Source: Streptomyces hyaluromycini (GTDB lineage Bacteria; Actinomycetota; Actinomycetes; Streptomycetales; Streptomycetaceae). From it: DNA of 64,000 nt. Location: contig NZ_BCFL01000019.1 in assembly GCF_002217755.1 (NCBI RefSeq), positions 186,001-250,000 of the forward strand, read 5' to 3'. The notes beneath the pieces were generated by a model. It was not told the DNA's origin and searched no databases. It saw only the letters and a program-made list of their open reading frames with translations. Below are positions 7,009 through 14,863 of the stretch, in pieces; within the stretch, counting starts at the first letter, position 1, and each line of letters begins with the position of its first letter. The position numbers and the translations under genes were made by a program.

Positions 7009-7206
7009 ATGAGCGTTGAGGTAGCGGTCGTCCGGGAAGCGGACGACGAGTCGGTTGAGGCATTGGCGCGCTTGCTGCCGCAGCTTTCGAGTACGGCCGG
7101 TCCCCTGGATCGCGGGGCCGTGCGGGCTTTGCTCAGCAGCGATGCGAACACAGTGGGCCTCGATGCGAGGGATTCCCGGGTCTACCGCTTTGTCCTGCGG
7201 CGGTGA
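7009..7206 (+). pseudogene. GNAT acetyltransferase remnant with internal deletion
   Basis: A 65-residue reading frame. Residues 1-47 (VAVVREADDESVEALARLLPQL, DRGAVRALLSSDANTV) match the N-terminus of a common GNAT subgroup. Residues 48-65 (GLDARDSRVYRFVLRR) match the extreme C-terminus of the same subgroup (G-F-x-x-R-D-T-x-V-Y-R). The middle, which would carry the acetyl-CoA site (R/Q-x-x-G-x-G/A), is missing, apparently by an in-frame deletion of roughly 80-90 residues. It cannot be an active acetyltransferase. Its stop overlaps the next start by GTGA. Confidence 0.6.
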
Positions 7207-8096
7207 GCGGAGTCGTATCGACGGACGTCACTGAGCGCGAGCTGACCCATCCCTGGGAAGGTGTTCTGATCGCTCCGGTGCACGGAAGCGAGGTCGGCGT
7301 TCTGGTCCTGGCGGGATCCAGCGGGCGCGTCGAGCGTGAGCGAGCGCGCATCCTCGCTCAGCAGGGCTTCGCGGCCTTGACGATCCGCTGGTTCGGTGGG
7401 CCCGGGCAGCCGCCGGGGATCTGCGAGGTTCCCCTGGAGACCTTCACCACCGCCGTCGACTTCCTCCGGCTTGGCGGAGCGCAACGCATCGGAATTCTCG
7501 GCTTCTCCAAGGGGGCTGAGGCAGCTCTGCTCACGGCTGTGCGTGACACGCGTGTGGACGTGGTCGTCGCGCTGTCGCCCACCTCGCGCGTCTGGTGCAA
7601 TGTCGGCCCGGGCCGCGACGGTGCGCACCACCCGTATCGCTCGTCCTGGACCTGGCGGGACCGGCCGCTGCCGTTCGTCCCGATGGACGATTCCTGGGTT
7701 CCCGAGGAGCCGGACGGCGGTCCGGTCGCCATTCGGGGATGGTACGAACTGAGCGAGCGGACCTTCGCTCACTCGCTTCCGTCGGCGGACATCCCCGTGG
7801 ACACGGCCAGAGCCGATGTCCTGTTGGTGGCGGGCGGCGATGACGCGATGTGGCCGTCGCTTCCCTTCGCCGAGCAGCTGGCACATCGCCGACGGTCGGC
7901 CGGGGCGGCCGTGTGTCTGATCGCCCGCGACGACGCCGGCCACCGGCAACGCCTTCCTGGTGAGAGCCCCGCGCCGGCGTCCCCGCGCTTCAGGTACGGA
8001 GGCACTCCTGAAGCGGATGCGCTCCTCGGCAGGGCAGCCTGGCCGCACATCCTCGACGCGCTCGGCGACGGAAGAGCCGCTGCCGACGACTGCTGA
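7203..8096 (+). CDS. Alpha/beta hydrolase, BAAT/acyl-CoA thioesterase C-terminal type
   Basis: A 297-residue protein. GVLVLAGSSGRVERERARILAQQGFAAL is the oxyanion-side strand, and LGFSKGAEAAL carries the nucleophile elbow G-F-S-K-G. VLLVAGGDDAMWPSL supplies the acid, and the late DAGHRQRLP the histidine. The pattern matches the BAAT/acyl-CoA thioester hydrolase C-terminal domain. Substrates in this family are acyl thioesters or esters; none is assigned here. The GTG at 7203 overlaps the GNAT remnant stop, so the two were co-transcribed. Confidence 0.8.
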   Translation: MSGVVSTDVTERELTHPWEGVLIAPVHGSEVGVLVLAGSSGRVERERARILAQQGFAALTIRWFGGPGQPPGICEVPLETFTTAVDFLRLGGAQRIGILGFSKGAEAALLTAVRDTRVDVVVALSPTSRVWCNVGPGRDGAHHPYRSSWTWRDRPLPFVPMDDSWVPEEPDGGPVAIRGWYELSERTFAHSLPSADIPVDTARADVLLVAGGDDAMWPSLPFAEQLAHRRRSAGAAVCLIARDDAGHRQRLPGESPAPASPRFRYGGTPEADALLGRAAWPHILDALGDGRAAADDC

Positions 8097-8127
8097 GACT
8101 GGCTGGCGGATACGCCTCGTGACTTCA

Positions 8128-9576
8128 TCACCTGGATCGCCGAGGTGACGGGCTGCCAGGGCCACCCGGGCCACCCGGGCCGCCCGGGCTACCGGGGCTA
8201 CCGGGGCCACCCGGGCTACCGGCGGAGCTGAGACCGACGTACGTCGCCAGGAAACCCACGGCGTAACCGGTCAGCAGGCCGCCCGCGTAGATCGCCGCCG
8301 CCAGGGCCGGCCCCCTGTTCCCCGTGAGGAGAGGGAACAGGGCCCAGCCCGAGGGGCCGATGGCGGTGGCGCCCACGCGGTCGCCGAGCACCGCGAAGAA
8401 GCCGACGAAGGCGCCGCCCGCCGCCCCGCCCGCGCAGGCGGTCAGGAAAGGGCGGCCGAGCGGCAGCGAGACGCCGTAGATGAGGGGCTCGCCGACGCCC
8501 AGCAGGCCCGCCGGGAGCGCCGACCTGATGGTCGTACGGAGCGCGGTGTCGTGACGGAGGCGGGCGTAGACGGCGATCGCCGCGCCCACCTGGCCTGCGC
8601 CCGCCATGGCGAGGAGGGGGAGCAAGACCGTGTAGCCCTGCTGCTGGATGAGGGTGGTGTGGATGGGGATCAGGGCCTGGTGCAGGCCCAGCATGACGAG
8701 GGGGAGGAAGAGCCCGCCGAGGATCAGGCCGGCGAGCGGGCCGGTGGTGGCGAGCAGCCAGTTCGCGGCGGTGCCGATGGCGGAGGAGACGACACCGGCG
8801 GCGTACATGAGGCCGTAGAGCGTGGCCAGTCCGGCGACGAGGACGGTGACGGTGGGGGTGAGCAGGACGTCGAGGGCGTCGGGGACGCGGCCCCGGCACC
8901 ACCGTTCGACGTACGTCGCCAGCAGCGCCGCCGCCAGGGCCCCGAGGACCCCGCCCTGACCGGGTGCCAGCGCCACCCCGAAGGCCGTCACCTTCGCGAC
9001 GCCCGGATAGACGACGATCGCCGCGACCGCCCCGCCCAGCACCGGCGTCCCGCCGAACACCTTCGCCGTGTTGTACCCGACGAAGACGCTGATCAGGGCC
9101 ATGAAGCCGGAGGCGACGGCGGCGAGGGCGGGCGTCAGCCAGGGCAGCCAGCCGGCGTTCACGAGCAGCCCGTTCAGGCCGGCGAGCACCCCGCAGCCGA
9201 TCAGGGCCGGGATGAGCGGCACGAAGACGTCCGCGATACGGCGGAGGGCGGTCTTGACGGGGGTCGCGTTGCGCCGGGCGCGCTCCGCCCGCAGCTCGGC
9301 CCCACGGGCGGCCAGTTGCCCGGCGGCGAGCAGCTGTTCGAACTCGGCGGTCACGTTCACCACGGCCCCCGGTCCGATGACGATCTGCAGGGTGTCCCCG
9401 TCGGCCACCACCCCCAGCACACCCGGCACGGCCCGCACCGCCTCCGCGTCCACGAGCGAGGGATCACCCAGCCCCACCCTGAGCCGGGTCATGCAGTGGG
9501 CGACGGAGGTGACGTTCGCGGGGCCGCCGACCAGGGGCAGCAGCGCGGCGGCGGTGTCGTACGACGATCTCTGCAC
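8128..9576 (-). CDS. PTS EIIBC component, probably N-acetylmuramate/amino-sugar specific
   Basis: A 482-residue protein. The EIIB domain (1-90) has the phosphorylated cysteine in SVAHCMTRLRVGL (Cys28). The EIIC domain (about 110-450) has ten or so hydrophobic segments and the substrate motif GVGEPLIYGVSLPL. There is no EIIA domain, so phosphate must come from another protein. Proximity to murQ and an RpiR gene suggests MurNAc uptake (MurP-like). The last 30 residues are a Gly/Pro/Ser collagen-like repeat followed by SPRRSR, which is unusual. The start is GTG 9576, 16 bp after the murQ stop. Confidence 0.85.
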   Translation of the reverse strand: MQRSSYDTAAALLPLVGGPANVTSVAHCMTRLRVGLGDPSLVDAEAVRAVPGVLGVVADGDTLQIVIGPGAVVNVTAEFEQLLAAGQLAARGAELRAERARRNATPVKTALRRIADVFVPLIPALIGCGVLAGLNGLLVNAGWLPWLTPALAAVASGFMALISVFVGYNTAKVFGGTPVLGGAVAAIVVYPGVAKVTAFGVALAPGQGGVLGALAAALLATYVERWCRGRVPDALDVLLTPTVTVLVAGLATLYGLMYAAGVVSSAIGTAANWLLATTGPLAGLILGGLFLPLVMLGLHQALIPIHTTLIQQQGYTVLLPLLAMAGAGQVGAAIAVYARLRHDTALRTTIRSALPAGLLGVGEPLIYGVSLPLGRPFLTACAGGAAGGAFVGFFAVLGDRVGATAIGPSGWALFPLLTGNRGPALAAAIYAGGLLTGYAVGFLATYVGLSSAGSPGGPGSPGSPGGPGGPGGPGSPSPRRSR

Positions 9577-9592
9577 CCCCTGAGCGTGCGGG

Positions 9593-10522
9593 TCAGCCGG
9601 CCGCCGAGGCGAGCGCGGCGCGCAGATGGCCGCCGGACTCCTCCAGAAGGCGGGCGGCGGAAGGCCCGTCGACGCCGGCCAGGATCACCAGGACGGCGTT
9701 CTTCACCTCGCCGTCGGTGGCGGTGAGGGCCGCCTCGATCTCCTCGTCCGGGGCGCCCGTGGCGAGGGCCACGATCCGCCGCGAACGGGCTCGCAGCTTC
9801 TCGTTCGAGGCGCGGACGTCGACCATCAGGTTCCCGTAGGTCTTGCCGAGCCGGATCATCGTGATCGTCGACAGCATGTTCAGGACGAGCTTCTGGGCGG
9901 TGCCGGCCTTGAGGCGAGTGGAGCCGGTGAGCAGCTCGGGGCCGACGACGACCTCGATCCCGTGCTCGGCGGCGGCCGCGAGCGCGCTGCCCGCGTTGCA
10001 GGAGAGGCCGACGGTCAGGGCACCGAGGCCACGGGCGTGCTCGACGGCGGAGACGGCGTAGGGGGTGCGGCCGGAGGCGGAGACGCCGACGACGGTGTCG
10101 GAGGCGCCGATTCCGAGCGCGTCGAGGTCCTTGCGGGCGAGTTCCGCGGAGTCCTCGGCCCCTTCGACGGACGTGACCATGGCCGTCGGCCCGCCCGCGA
10201 TCACCCCTACGACCTGACCGGGCCGGGTGTTGAAGGTGGGCGGACACTCGGACGCGTCCAGGATCCCGAGCCGCCCGGCGGTACCGGCCCCGGCGTAGAC
10301 CAGCCGGCCGCCCTGGGCCATCCGGGCGGCGACGGCATCGATCGCGGCCGAGATCCGGGGCACCTGCAGAGCCACCGCACCGGCCACTGCGGCGTCCTCG
10401 CCGTTCATGAGCCGGGCGATGTCGAGAGTGGGAAGCGTGTCGATCTCGGCGAGCTCCGGGCGGAAGGCCTCGGTGGTGAGCGACTCCAGCTCGGAGCGGA
10501 GACCGCGGTGTTCGGTGGTCAT
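9593..10522 (-). CDS. murQ: N-acetylmuramic acid 6-phosphate etherase
   Basis: A 309-residue MurQ. It contains the SIS fold and signature VYAGAGTAGRLGILDASECPPTF, with Glu92 in the position of the catalytic glutamate, and a second signature KAGTAQKLVLNMLSTITM. It cleaves the D-lactyl ether of MurNAc-6-phosphate, giving GlcNAc-6-phosphate and lactate in cell-wall recycling. It lies between the RpiR regulator and the PTS EIIBC gene on the same strand, with a small repeat separating it from the regulator. The start is ATG 10522. Confidence 0.95.
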   Translation of the reverse strand: MTTEHRGLRSELESLTTEAFRPELAEIDTLPTLDIARLMNGEDAAVAGAVALQVPRISAAIDAVAARMAQGGRLVYAGAGTAGRLGILDASECPPTFNTRPGQVVGVIAGGPTAMVTSVEGAEDSAELARKDLDALGIGASDTVVGVSASGRTPYAVSAVEHARGLGALTVGLSCNAGSALAAAAEHGIEVVVGPELLTGSTRLKAGTAQKLVLNMLSTITMIRLGKTYGNLMVDVRASNEKLRARSRRIVALATGAPDEEIEAALTATDGEVKNAVLVILAGVDGPSAARLLEESGGHLRAALASAAG

Positions 10523-10561
10523 GGGAAACGGTTCTTTCTGACTCGGTCGAGTGCACCCACC

Positions 10562-10609
10562 CAGGGGCGCGGGGAACTGCGCGACCAGCCACAACGGCCC
10601 GCAGTCGAC
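10562..10609. repeat. Dispersed intergenic repeat, copy R1
   Basis: CAGGGGCGCGGGGAACTGCG followed by CGACCAGCCACAACGGCCCG and CAGTCGAC. This variant (AACTGCGCGACCAGCC) is the reverse complement of the copy at 58565-58648. It fills the gap between the regulator and murQ. Confidence 0.75.
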
Positions 10610-10635
10610 CCACAACGCGCACCCCTACGGTCTGT

Positions 10636-11565
10636 CTATCTCGGCACACTCCGGTGCCGATGGGCCAACGCCTCATACGACGCCGCCAACGCCGGCGCCG
10701 CCGCCTCATACGTCCGCTGCGCCACCCCCACGAACAGACAGTCCACCACCAGCAACTGACCGGTCCGCGACGACATCGCCGCGGGCCGCAGCTCGCTCTC
10801 CCGCGAGGTCGACGTCGTCAGCACATGGTCGGCGTACTGCGTCACCGAGGAACCCGGCCGCCCGGTGATGGCGACGGTCGTGGCCCCCCGCTCGAAGGCC
10901 ACCCGCAACGGCTCTATGACATCCCCGGTCGCCCCGGAGTGCGTGATCGCTATCGCCACGTCCCCGGCCCGCAACTGCACCGCGTTGGTGACCGCGAGAT
11001 GCGGATCGCTGTGGGCGTGCGCTATCAGCCCTATCCGCAGCAGCTTCTGCGTGAGGTCCTGGGCGACAAGACCCGACGCCCCGATGCCGTACACATCGGT
11101 CCGCCGCGCCCCGGCGAGCGCACTCACCGCGGCCCCCAACTGCACCGTGTCGAGGCCGGCCGCCGTGTCCGCGAGGGTCTGCTGCTCGTCGTGGGCGAGT
11201 TTCGCGACGACGTCGGCGATCGGGTCGTCGACGGCGATGTCGGTGGTGATCGCGGGCGCCCGCCCCGACTGCTGCTGCGCGGCGAGCCCGGCGAGGGCGA
11301 GCCGCAGGTCGCGGTAGCCGGGGTAACCGAGCAGCCGGGCGGTGCGGACGACGGTCGCCTCGCTGGTGCCGGTGCGCTCCGCGAGGCCGGTGACCGTGAG
11401 GGCCGCGCAGCCGGCGGGGTCGCCCGCGACGGCCTCGGCGACGCGCTGCATGGACCGGGTCATGGAGGGCGCGAGGGTCCGCACCTTGGCCGCGAGGGCG
11501 GCGGGAGCCGGCGGCGCGGCACCTGCTCCGCGGTTGCCGAAAGTTTCCTTCACGTTCTCGGTCAC
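10636..11565 (-). CDS. RpiR-family regulator of the mur cluster (MurR-like)
   Basis: A 309-residue protein. The N-terminal RpiR helix-turn-helix (about 25-100) reads SMTRSMQRVAEAVAGDPAG, TVTGLAERTGTSEATVVRTARLLGYPGYRDLRLAL. The SIS sugar-phosphate domain follows: RTDVYGIGASGLVAQDL, AIAITHSGATGDVI, TTVAITGRPGSSVTQYADHVL. It probably senses MurNAc-6-phosphate and controls murQ and the PTS gene. The start may be GTG 11565 or GTG 11553, which has a better placed AAGGG. A palindrome matching RpiR sites lies immediately upstream. Confidence 0.88.
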   Translation of the reverse strand: MTENVKETFGNRGAGAAPPAPAALAAKVRTLAPSMTRSMQRVAEAVAGDPAGCAALTVTGLAERTGTSEATVVRTARLLGYPGYRDLRLALAGLAAQQQSGRAPAITTDIAVDDPIADVVAKLAHDEQQTLADTAAGLDTVQLGAAVSALAGARRTDVYGIGASGLVAQDLTQKLLRIGLIAHAHSDPHLAVTNAVQLRAGDVAIAITHSGATGDVIEPLRVAFERGATTVAITGRPGSSVTQYADHVLTTSTSRESELRPAAMSSRTGQLLVVDCLFVGVAQRTYEAAAPALAASYEALAHRHRSVPR

Positions 11566-11569
11566 CCTT

Positions 11570-11582
11570 GAAAGATATTTTC
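11570..11582. promoter_or_regulatory. RpiR-type operator
   Basis: GAAAGATATTTTC is a near-perfect palindrome of the GAAA-n5-TTTC form recognised by RpiR-family regulators. A related GAAAGTTTC lies at 11540-11548. It sits 4 bp upstream of the regulator start and 26 bp from the divergent -10 box. Confidence 0.6.
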
Positions 11583-11608
11583 GTTTCGGTCGCCGGGTCA
11601 AGACCGCG

Positions 11609-11614
11609 CACAAT
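11609..11614 (+). promoter_or_regulatory. Leaderless -10 box (CACAAT)
   Basis: CACAAT ends 6 nt before ATG 11621, consistent with a leaderless transcript divergent from the RpiR gene. Confidence 0.45.
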
Positions 11615-11620
11615 GGGACC

Positions 11621-12016
11621 ATGGACCCCGTAAGCCCCTTGGAACAGGCGTTGCATGCCGCGCGCGCCCTGGTGCTCGCCGATCTCGTCGCCGGCGAGGT
11701 CGCCGAGGCGGACGTGGTCTCGCTGGTCGAGGACTCCGTCGTGCAGCGGCGCTGGTGGGTCCAGCAGTGGCCGGACGGCGCGGAGTACGTGGCGGGACTG
11801 GTGGCCCAGGACGTGCAGGACGCCCTCCTGGAGCGGTACGGCCGCTGGCCGCTGTGCCCGGTGTGCGGCTCCGGCGACCCGCACGCCCTGGACGTCGAAC
11901 CGGAACTCGGCCCGGATCCGCACTGGGTGTGCCACAAGGCGGGCGTGAAGGTCGCCTCCGTCGGCTCGCTGGGCGGCTCCCTGGGCGGCTCTCTGGGCGG
12001 GGAGCCGTCCTCGTGA
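11621..12016 (+). CDS. Hypothetical protein with CPVC zinc motif
   Basis: A 131-residue acidic protein of unknown function. The helical N-terminus (ALHAARALVLADLVAGEVAE) is followed by RRWWVQQWPDGAEYV and LLERYGRWPLCPVCGSGDPH, a probable half zinc site completed by HWVCHKAG. The C-terminus ends in three GSLG repeats encoded by a tandem 12-bp repeat (about 11969-12001), a likely slippage product. It lies 10 bp before the DUF4031 gene and is probably cotranscribed with it. Confidence 0.7.
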   Translation: MDPVSPLEQALHAARALVLADLVAGEVAEADVVSLVEDSVVQRRWWVQQWPDGAEYVAGLVAQDVQDALLERYGRWPLCPVCGSGDPHALDVEPELGPDPHWVCHKAGVKVASVGSLGGSLGGSLGGEPSS

Positions 12017-12026
12017 CGGTGTTCTC

Positions 12027-12293
12027 ATGACCGTGTACATCGACCCGCCGAACTGGCCGGGCCACGGCCGGATGTGGTCCCACCTGGTCAGCGATGTCTC
12101 GTACGCCGAACTGCACACCTTCGCCGAGGGCATGGGCGTACTCCGCCGCGCCTTCGAGCGCGACCACTACGACATCCCCTCCCACCGCTACGCGGACGCG
12201 GTGCGGGCCGGTGCCGTGGAGGTCAGCAGCCGCGAGGTGGTGCGGCTGCTGCACGGGGCGGGGCTGCGCCGCCGTAAGAGCGACAGCCGGTAA
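12027..12293 (+). CDS. DUF4031 domain protein
   Basis: An 88-residue protein with the family signature TVYIDPPNWPGHGRMWSHLV and SDVSYAELHTFAEGMGV, then HYDIPSHRYADAVRAGA. DUF4031 proteins are small, widespread in actinobacteria and functionally undefined. The conserved His, Asp and Trp residues suggest a nucleotide or metal site. It follows the 131-residue gene by 10 bp. Confidence 0.9.
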   Translation: MTVYIDPPNWPGHGRMWSHLVSDVSYAELHTFAEGMGVLRRAFERDHYDIPSHRYADAVRAGAVEVSSREVVRLLHGAGLRRRKSDSR

Positions 12294-12299
12294 CGGCCG

Positions 12300-13370
12300 T
12301 CACGGCGCGCGCAGTTCGAAGGCCACCTCGTTCTCGTCCGCGCTCACCCTGGCGAACCCGGCGCGGGTGACGACCGCCTGGGACGGGGTGTTGGCCGCCT
12401 CTATGGTCGCGAACAGGGACCGTACGTCGTCCCGGGCGAACGCCCAGCCGGCCAGGGCGCGGAGCGCTTCCGTCGCGTAGCCGTTGCCGCGGGCGGCCTC
12501 GGTCAGGTCGTAGCCGATCTCCACCCGGCCGTCCTCGTCGGGGGCGGAGTGGAAGCCCATGCCGCCGATCGCCCGGCCGTCCTCCCGGCGGACCAGGGCG
12601 AAGACGCCGAACTCGGGCCGGTGCACGCCCCCTTCGTACGCCTTGAGGAGGAAGCCGGCGGCGTCGCGGGTGCCTTCGTAGGGGCCGCCGTCGATCCACT
12701 CGAAGCCGCCGTCGCCGCCGAGGCGCAGGTCACGGGCTTCGGCGGGGCGGATGCCGACGAGGTCGAGGCGTTCGGCGGGGATGACGAGGTTGTTGTACCA
12801 GGTCCAGCCGGTGACCGGGGCGCGGCCGGGCAGCTCGCCGCGGCCGGTGGCCCAGAGCAGGGTCTGCCAGGGCGTCGGACCGGGCTGGACGTGCGGGAAG
12901 AGATGGGTGAGGACGGACTCGGCGAGCTCCTCGGCGGGCCGGTAGGGGATGCCCAGGCCCTCCGCCATGTCGTGGGTGTGGAGCAGCAGTTCGGCGACGC
13001 CCATACCGGCGAAGCCCGTGCGGTCGGCGCGCTGGGAGGGGTAGGGGTGGAAGGCGCGGACCTCGCGCGGGGTGCTGCGGACCGTGACGGCGAGCAGGGC
13101 GCCGGTGGTCTGGACGACGTGCAGCACGCCGGCGTCGTCGGCGCCGTCCTCCAGGACGAGCTCGAAGGGGACGTACGCGGTCTCGGCGCGCCCTGCGAGC
13201 TGGCCGGCGTAGGCGATGAGGGCTCCGGCGAGGTGTACGGCCGTCTCCCGGACGCTCCACTCCAGGCGGCCCGCCTGCACCTCCGACCAGTCCCGGTCCG
13301 TCGCCGCCCGCAGTGCCGCCACGCTGCCCGCGACGGCCTCCGCCACCTGGTCCCCGCCCAATGTCCGCAT
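12300..13370 (-). CDS. Maleylpyruvate isomerase (DinB-like) / GNAT acetyltransferase fusion
   Basis: A 356-residue two-domain protein. Residues 1-190 are a mycothiol-dependent maleylpyruvate isomerase-type (MDMPI/DinB) helical bundle: RDWSEVQAGRLEWSVRETAV, ELLLHTHDMAEGLGI, TLLWATGRGEL. Residues 195-356 are GNAT: NLVIPAERLDLVGIRPAEA, GMGFHSAPDEDGRVEIGYDL, acetyl-CoA loop EAARGNGYATEALRAL, NTPSQAVVTRAGF. The start at ATG 13370 is fixed by a leaderless TAGGGT box 7 nt upstream. Substrates are unknown; a role in mycothiol-linked detoxification is only an inference. Confidence 0.82.
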   Translation of the reverse strand: MRTLGGDQVAEAVAGSVAALRAATDRDWSEVQAGRLEWSVRETAVHLAGALIAYAGQLAGRAETAYVPFELVLEDGADDAGVLHVVQTTGALLAVTVRSTPREVRAFHPYPSQRADRTGFAGMGVAELLLHTHDMAEGLGIPYRPAEELAESVLTHLFPHVQPGPTPWQTLLWATGRGELPGRAPVTGWTWYNNLVIPAERLDLVGIRPAEARDLRLGGDGGFEWIDGGPYEGTRDAAGFLLKAYEGGVHRPEFGVFALVRREDGRAIGGMGFHSAPDEDGRVEIGYDLTEAARGNGYATEALRALAGWAFARDDVRSLFATIEAANTPSQAVVTRAGFARVSADENEVAFELRAP

Positions 13371-13377
13371 GGGCCGC

Positions 13378-13383
13378 ACCCTA
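13378..13383 (-). promoter_or_regulatory. Leaderless -10 box (TAGGGT) overlapping the HD gene stop
   Basis: On the minus strand TAGGGT ends 7 nt before ATG 13370. Its first three bases are the TAG stop of the upstream HD gene. Confidence 0.5.
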
Positions 13384-14046
13384 GGACGCCGGATCCCCGG
13401 CGGTCGACAGCATTTCGAGCTCCGCGGCGAGGTTGTAGCGGGCGGTCGGCTCCCACTCGGTCCGGCCGTACGGCGTTCTGAACAGCTGGGGCAGGTCGAG
13501 GAGTTGGCGCAGGATCGCGGAACGGCCGGCGCGGAAGGCGTCGTTGGGGACGAAGTGGTACTCCTCGCGCACCTCGGCGGTGTAGGCGGCGTACGCGGCG
13601 GGCGGGGCGGCGAGGATCGCGAGGTCGGCGTCGCACAGGACCTCGCCGTTGCGGTCGCCGGGGGCCGGGTCGTGGGTGACGGTGAGCCGGACCAGGCGGG
13701 CGACCTCGGCGGTGCTCTCCGCGGAGATCCCGGCCTCGGGGAGGGCGCGTTCGGCGAGGCGGGCCGAGCGCTCCTCGTTCTCCGACCGGTCCGGCAGGTA
13801 CACCGCGTCGTGGAACCAGGCGGCGAGCCGGACCAGGTCCGGGTCGTCCGCGTACTCCTCCAGGACGTCGATGCGGTCGAGGACCGCCGTGAGGTGGGCG
13901 ACCGTGTGGTATCTCCGCTGGGGCTCCTGCCAGCGGCGGAGCAGTTCGTCGGCGTACCGGTACGGGGAGGGCACGCTGGAGTCGTCGTCCCGTGACCGGA
14001 GGAAGGCGGTCAGCCAGCGGGAGTGCAGGGCGTCGAGATCGGCCAT
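13381..14046 (-). CDS. HD-domain metal-dependent phosphohydrolase-like protein
   Basis: A 221-residue protein. The motifs RRYHTVAHLTAVL and WFHDAVYLPDRSENEERSA carry the His...HD metal ligands, and VTHDPAPGDRNGEVLCDADLAILAAP supplies the downstream H and D. This is the predicted HD-superfamily hydrolase group common in actinobacteria and proteobacteria, with unknown substrate. The start is ATG 14046. The stop overlaps the promoter of the fusion gene. Confidence 0.85.
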   Translation of the reverse strand: MADLDALHSRWLTAFLRSRDDDSSVPSPYRYADELLRRWQEPQRRYHTVAHLTAVLDRIDVLEEYADDPDLVRLAAWFHDAVYLPDRSENEERSARLAERALPEAGISAESTAEVARLVRLTVTHDPAPGDRNGEVLCDADLAILAAPPAAYAAYTAEVREEYHFVPNDAFRAGRSAILRQLLDLPQLFRTPYGRTEWEPTARYNLAAELEMLSTAGDPAS

Positions 14047-14080
14047 GTGCTCATTCTCCCGCCGGCCACTGACATCGCCC

Positions 14081-14086
14081 TAGCGT
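14081..14086 (+). promoter_or_regulatory. Leaderless -10 box (TAGCGT)
   Basis: TAGCGT ends 7 nt before ATG 14094 and fixes the start of the interrupted DinB-type gene. Confidence 0.5.
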
Positions 14087-14093
14087 GGGGCGC

Positions 14094-14800
14094 ATGACTG
14101 CTGCCGCTGACGACGCACGCGACCCCCTGCTGCCCGGACGTCTCCTCACCATCGAGCGCGACGCGCTGATCCCGCTCCTCCGTTCCCGGCCGGACGCGGA
14201 CTTCGCGCTGCCGACCGCCGCCTGTCCGGGGTGGACGGTGCGGGACGTGCTCGCACACTGTTCGTCCGCGCTGATCCGGGTGGTGGAGAGCCGCTTCGAG
14301 AAGGGCGTGTTCTCGCCGGAGGCGAACGACCGGGACATCGCCGAGCGCGCCTGGGGGCACCTCCCACGCCTTTAGGGCAGTGGGGGAGGACGAACGCCCG
14401 GGTCCTCGACGAGCTGGAGCGCGGCATGACCGAGGCCGGGGACGTGATCGCGGGGCGGGCGGACGGGGCGCTGGACCCGGTCGCCCTGGGCGAGTGGGTG
14501 CACGCCGGTGACGTCCGGGACACCCTCGGGGAACCCGGCGCCTACGCGGGCGCGGGCCTGCCCCACGCGCTCTCCCTGCTGGCCTGGGTGACCCGGAAGC
14601 GGGGGCATCTCCGGCTCCAGGCCGACCTGGACGACGTGGACGAGCCGCTGCACCTGGGCGGGCCGAGCGGGACCCGGACCCCGGCCCGCTTCATGGGCGA
14701 CGCGGCGACGCTCGTACGGCTGTACACCGGGCGGTCGCCGGACGGGGCGTCGTACGAGCTGATGGGGGCGGAGGCGGCGGAGCTGAACCTCTACGGCTGA
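14094..14800 (+). pseudogene. Maleylpyruvate isomerase family (DinB-type) gene, frameshifted by a 35-bp element
   Basis: The 5' part (14094-14354) encodes LLTIERDALIPLLRSRPD, CPGWTVRDVLAHCSSALIRVVE and DIAERAW. The 3' part, in another frame, encodes TNARVLDELERGMTEAGDVI, WVHAGDVRDTLGEP, and RTPARFMGDAATLVRLY. Between them is a 35-bp palindromic repeat (14355-14389) that brings a TAG stop. Deleting exactly those 35 bases gives ...ERAW-TNARVL... and an intact 223-residue protein (672 coding bases), which is the normal size. The gene is therefore inactivated by a recent insertion, unless programmed shifting occurs. Confidence 0.85.
14355..14389 (+). repeat. Miniature palindromic element, copy A (35 bp)
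   Basis: It follows TGG: GGGCACCTCCCACGCCTTTA then GGGCAGTGGGGGAGG. The ends CCTCCC(AC) and (GT)GGGGGAGG pair, with an inner GCC/GGC pair and a short loop. It interrupts the DinB-type gene. Confidence 0.85.
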
Positions 14801-14863
14801 ATACGGCCGGTGTGTGACGGGGGCGGTCTCGCGGCCGTCGGTGTTCCCCGCGTACCCTGGATT

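Noticed and set aside
9489..10709. 406-codon open frame overlapping murQ, and many similar long frames on both strands
   Set aside because: High GC makes shadow frames long. The translations are Arg/Pro/Gly-rich without domains, while the chosen frames have clear families.
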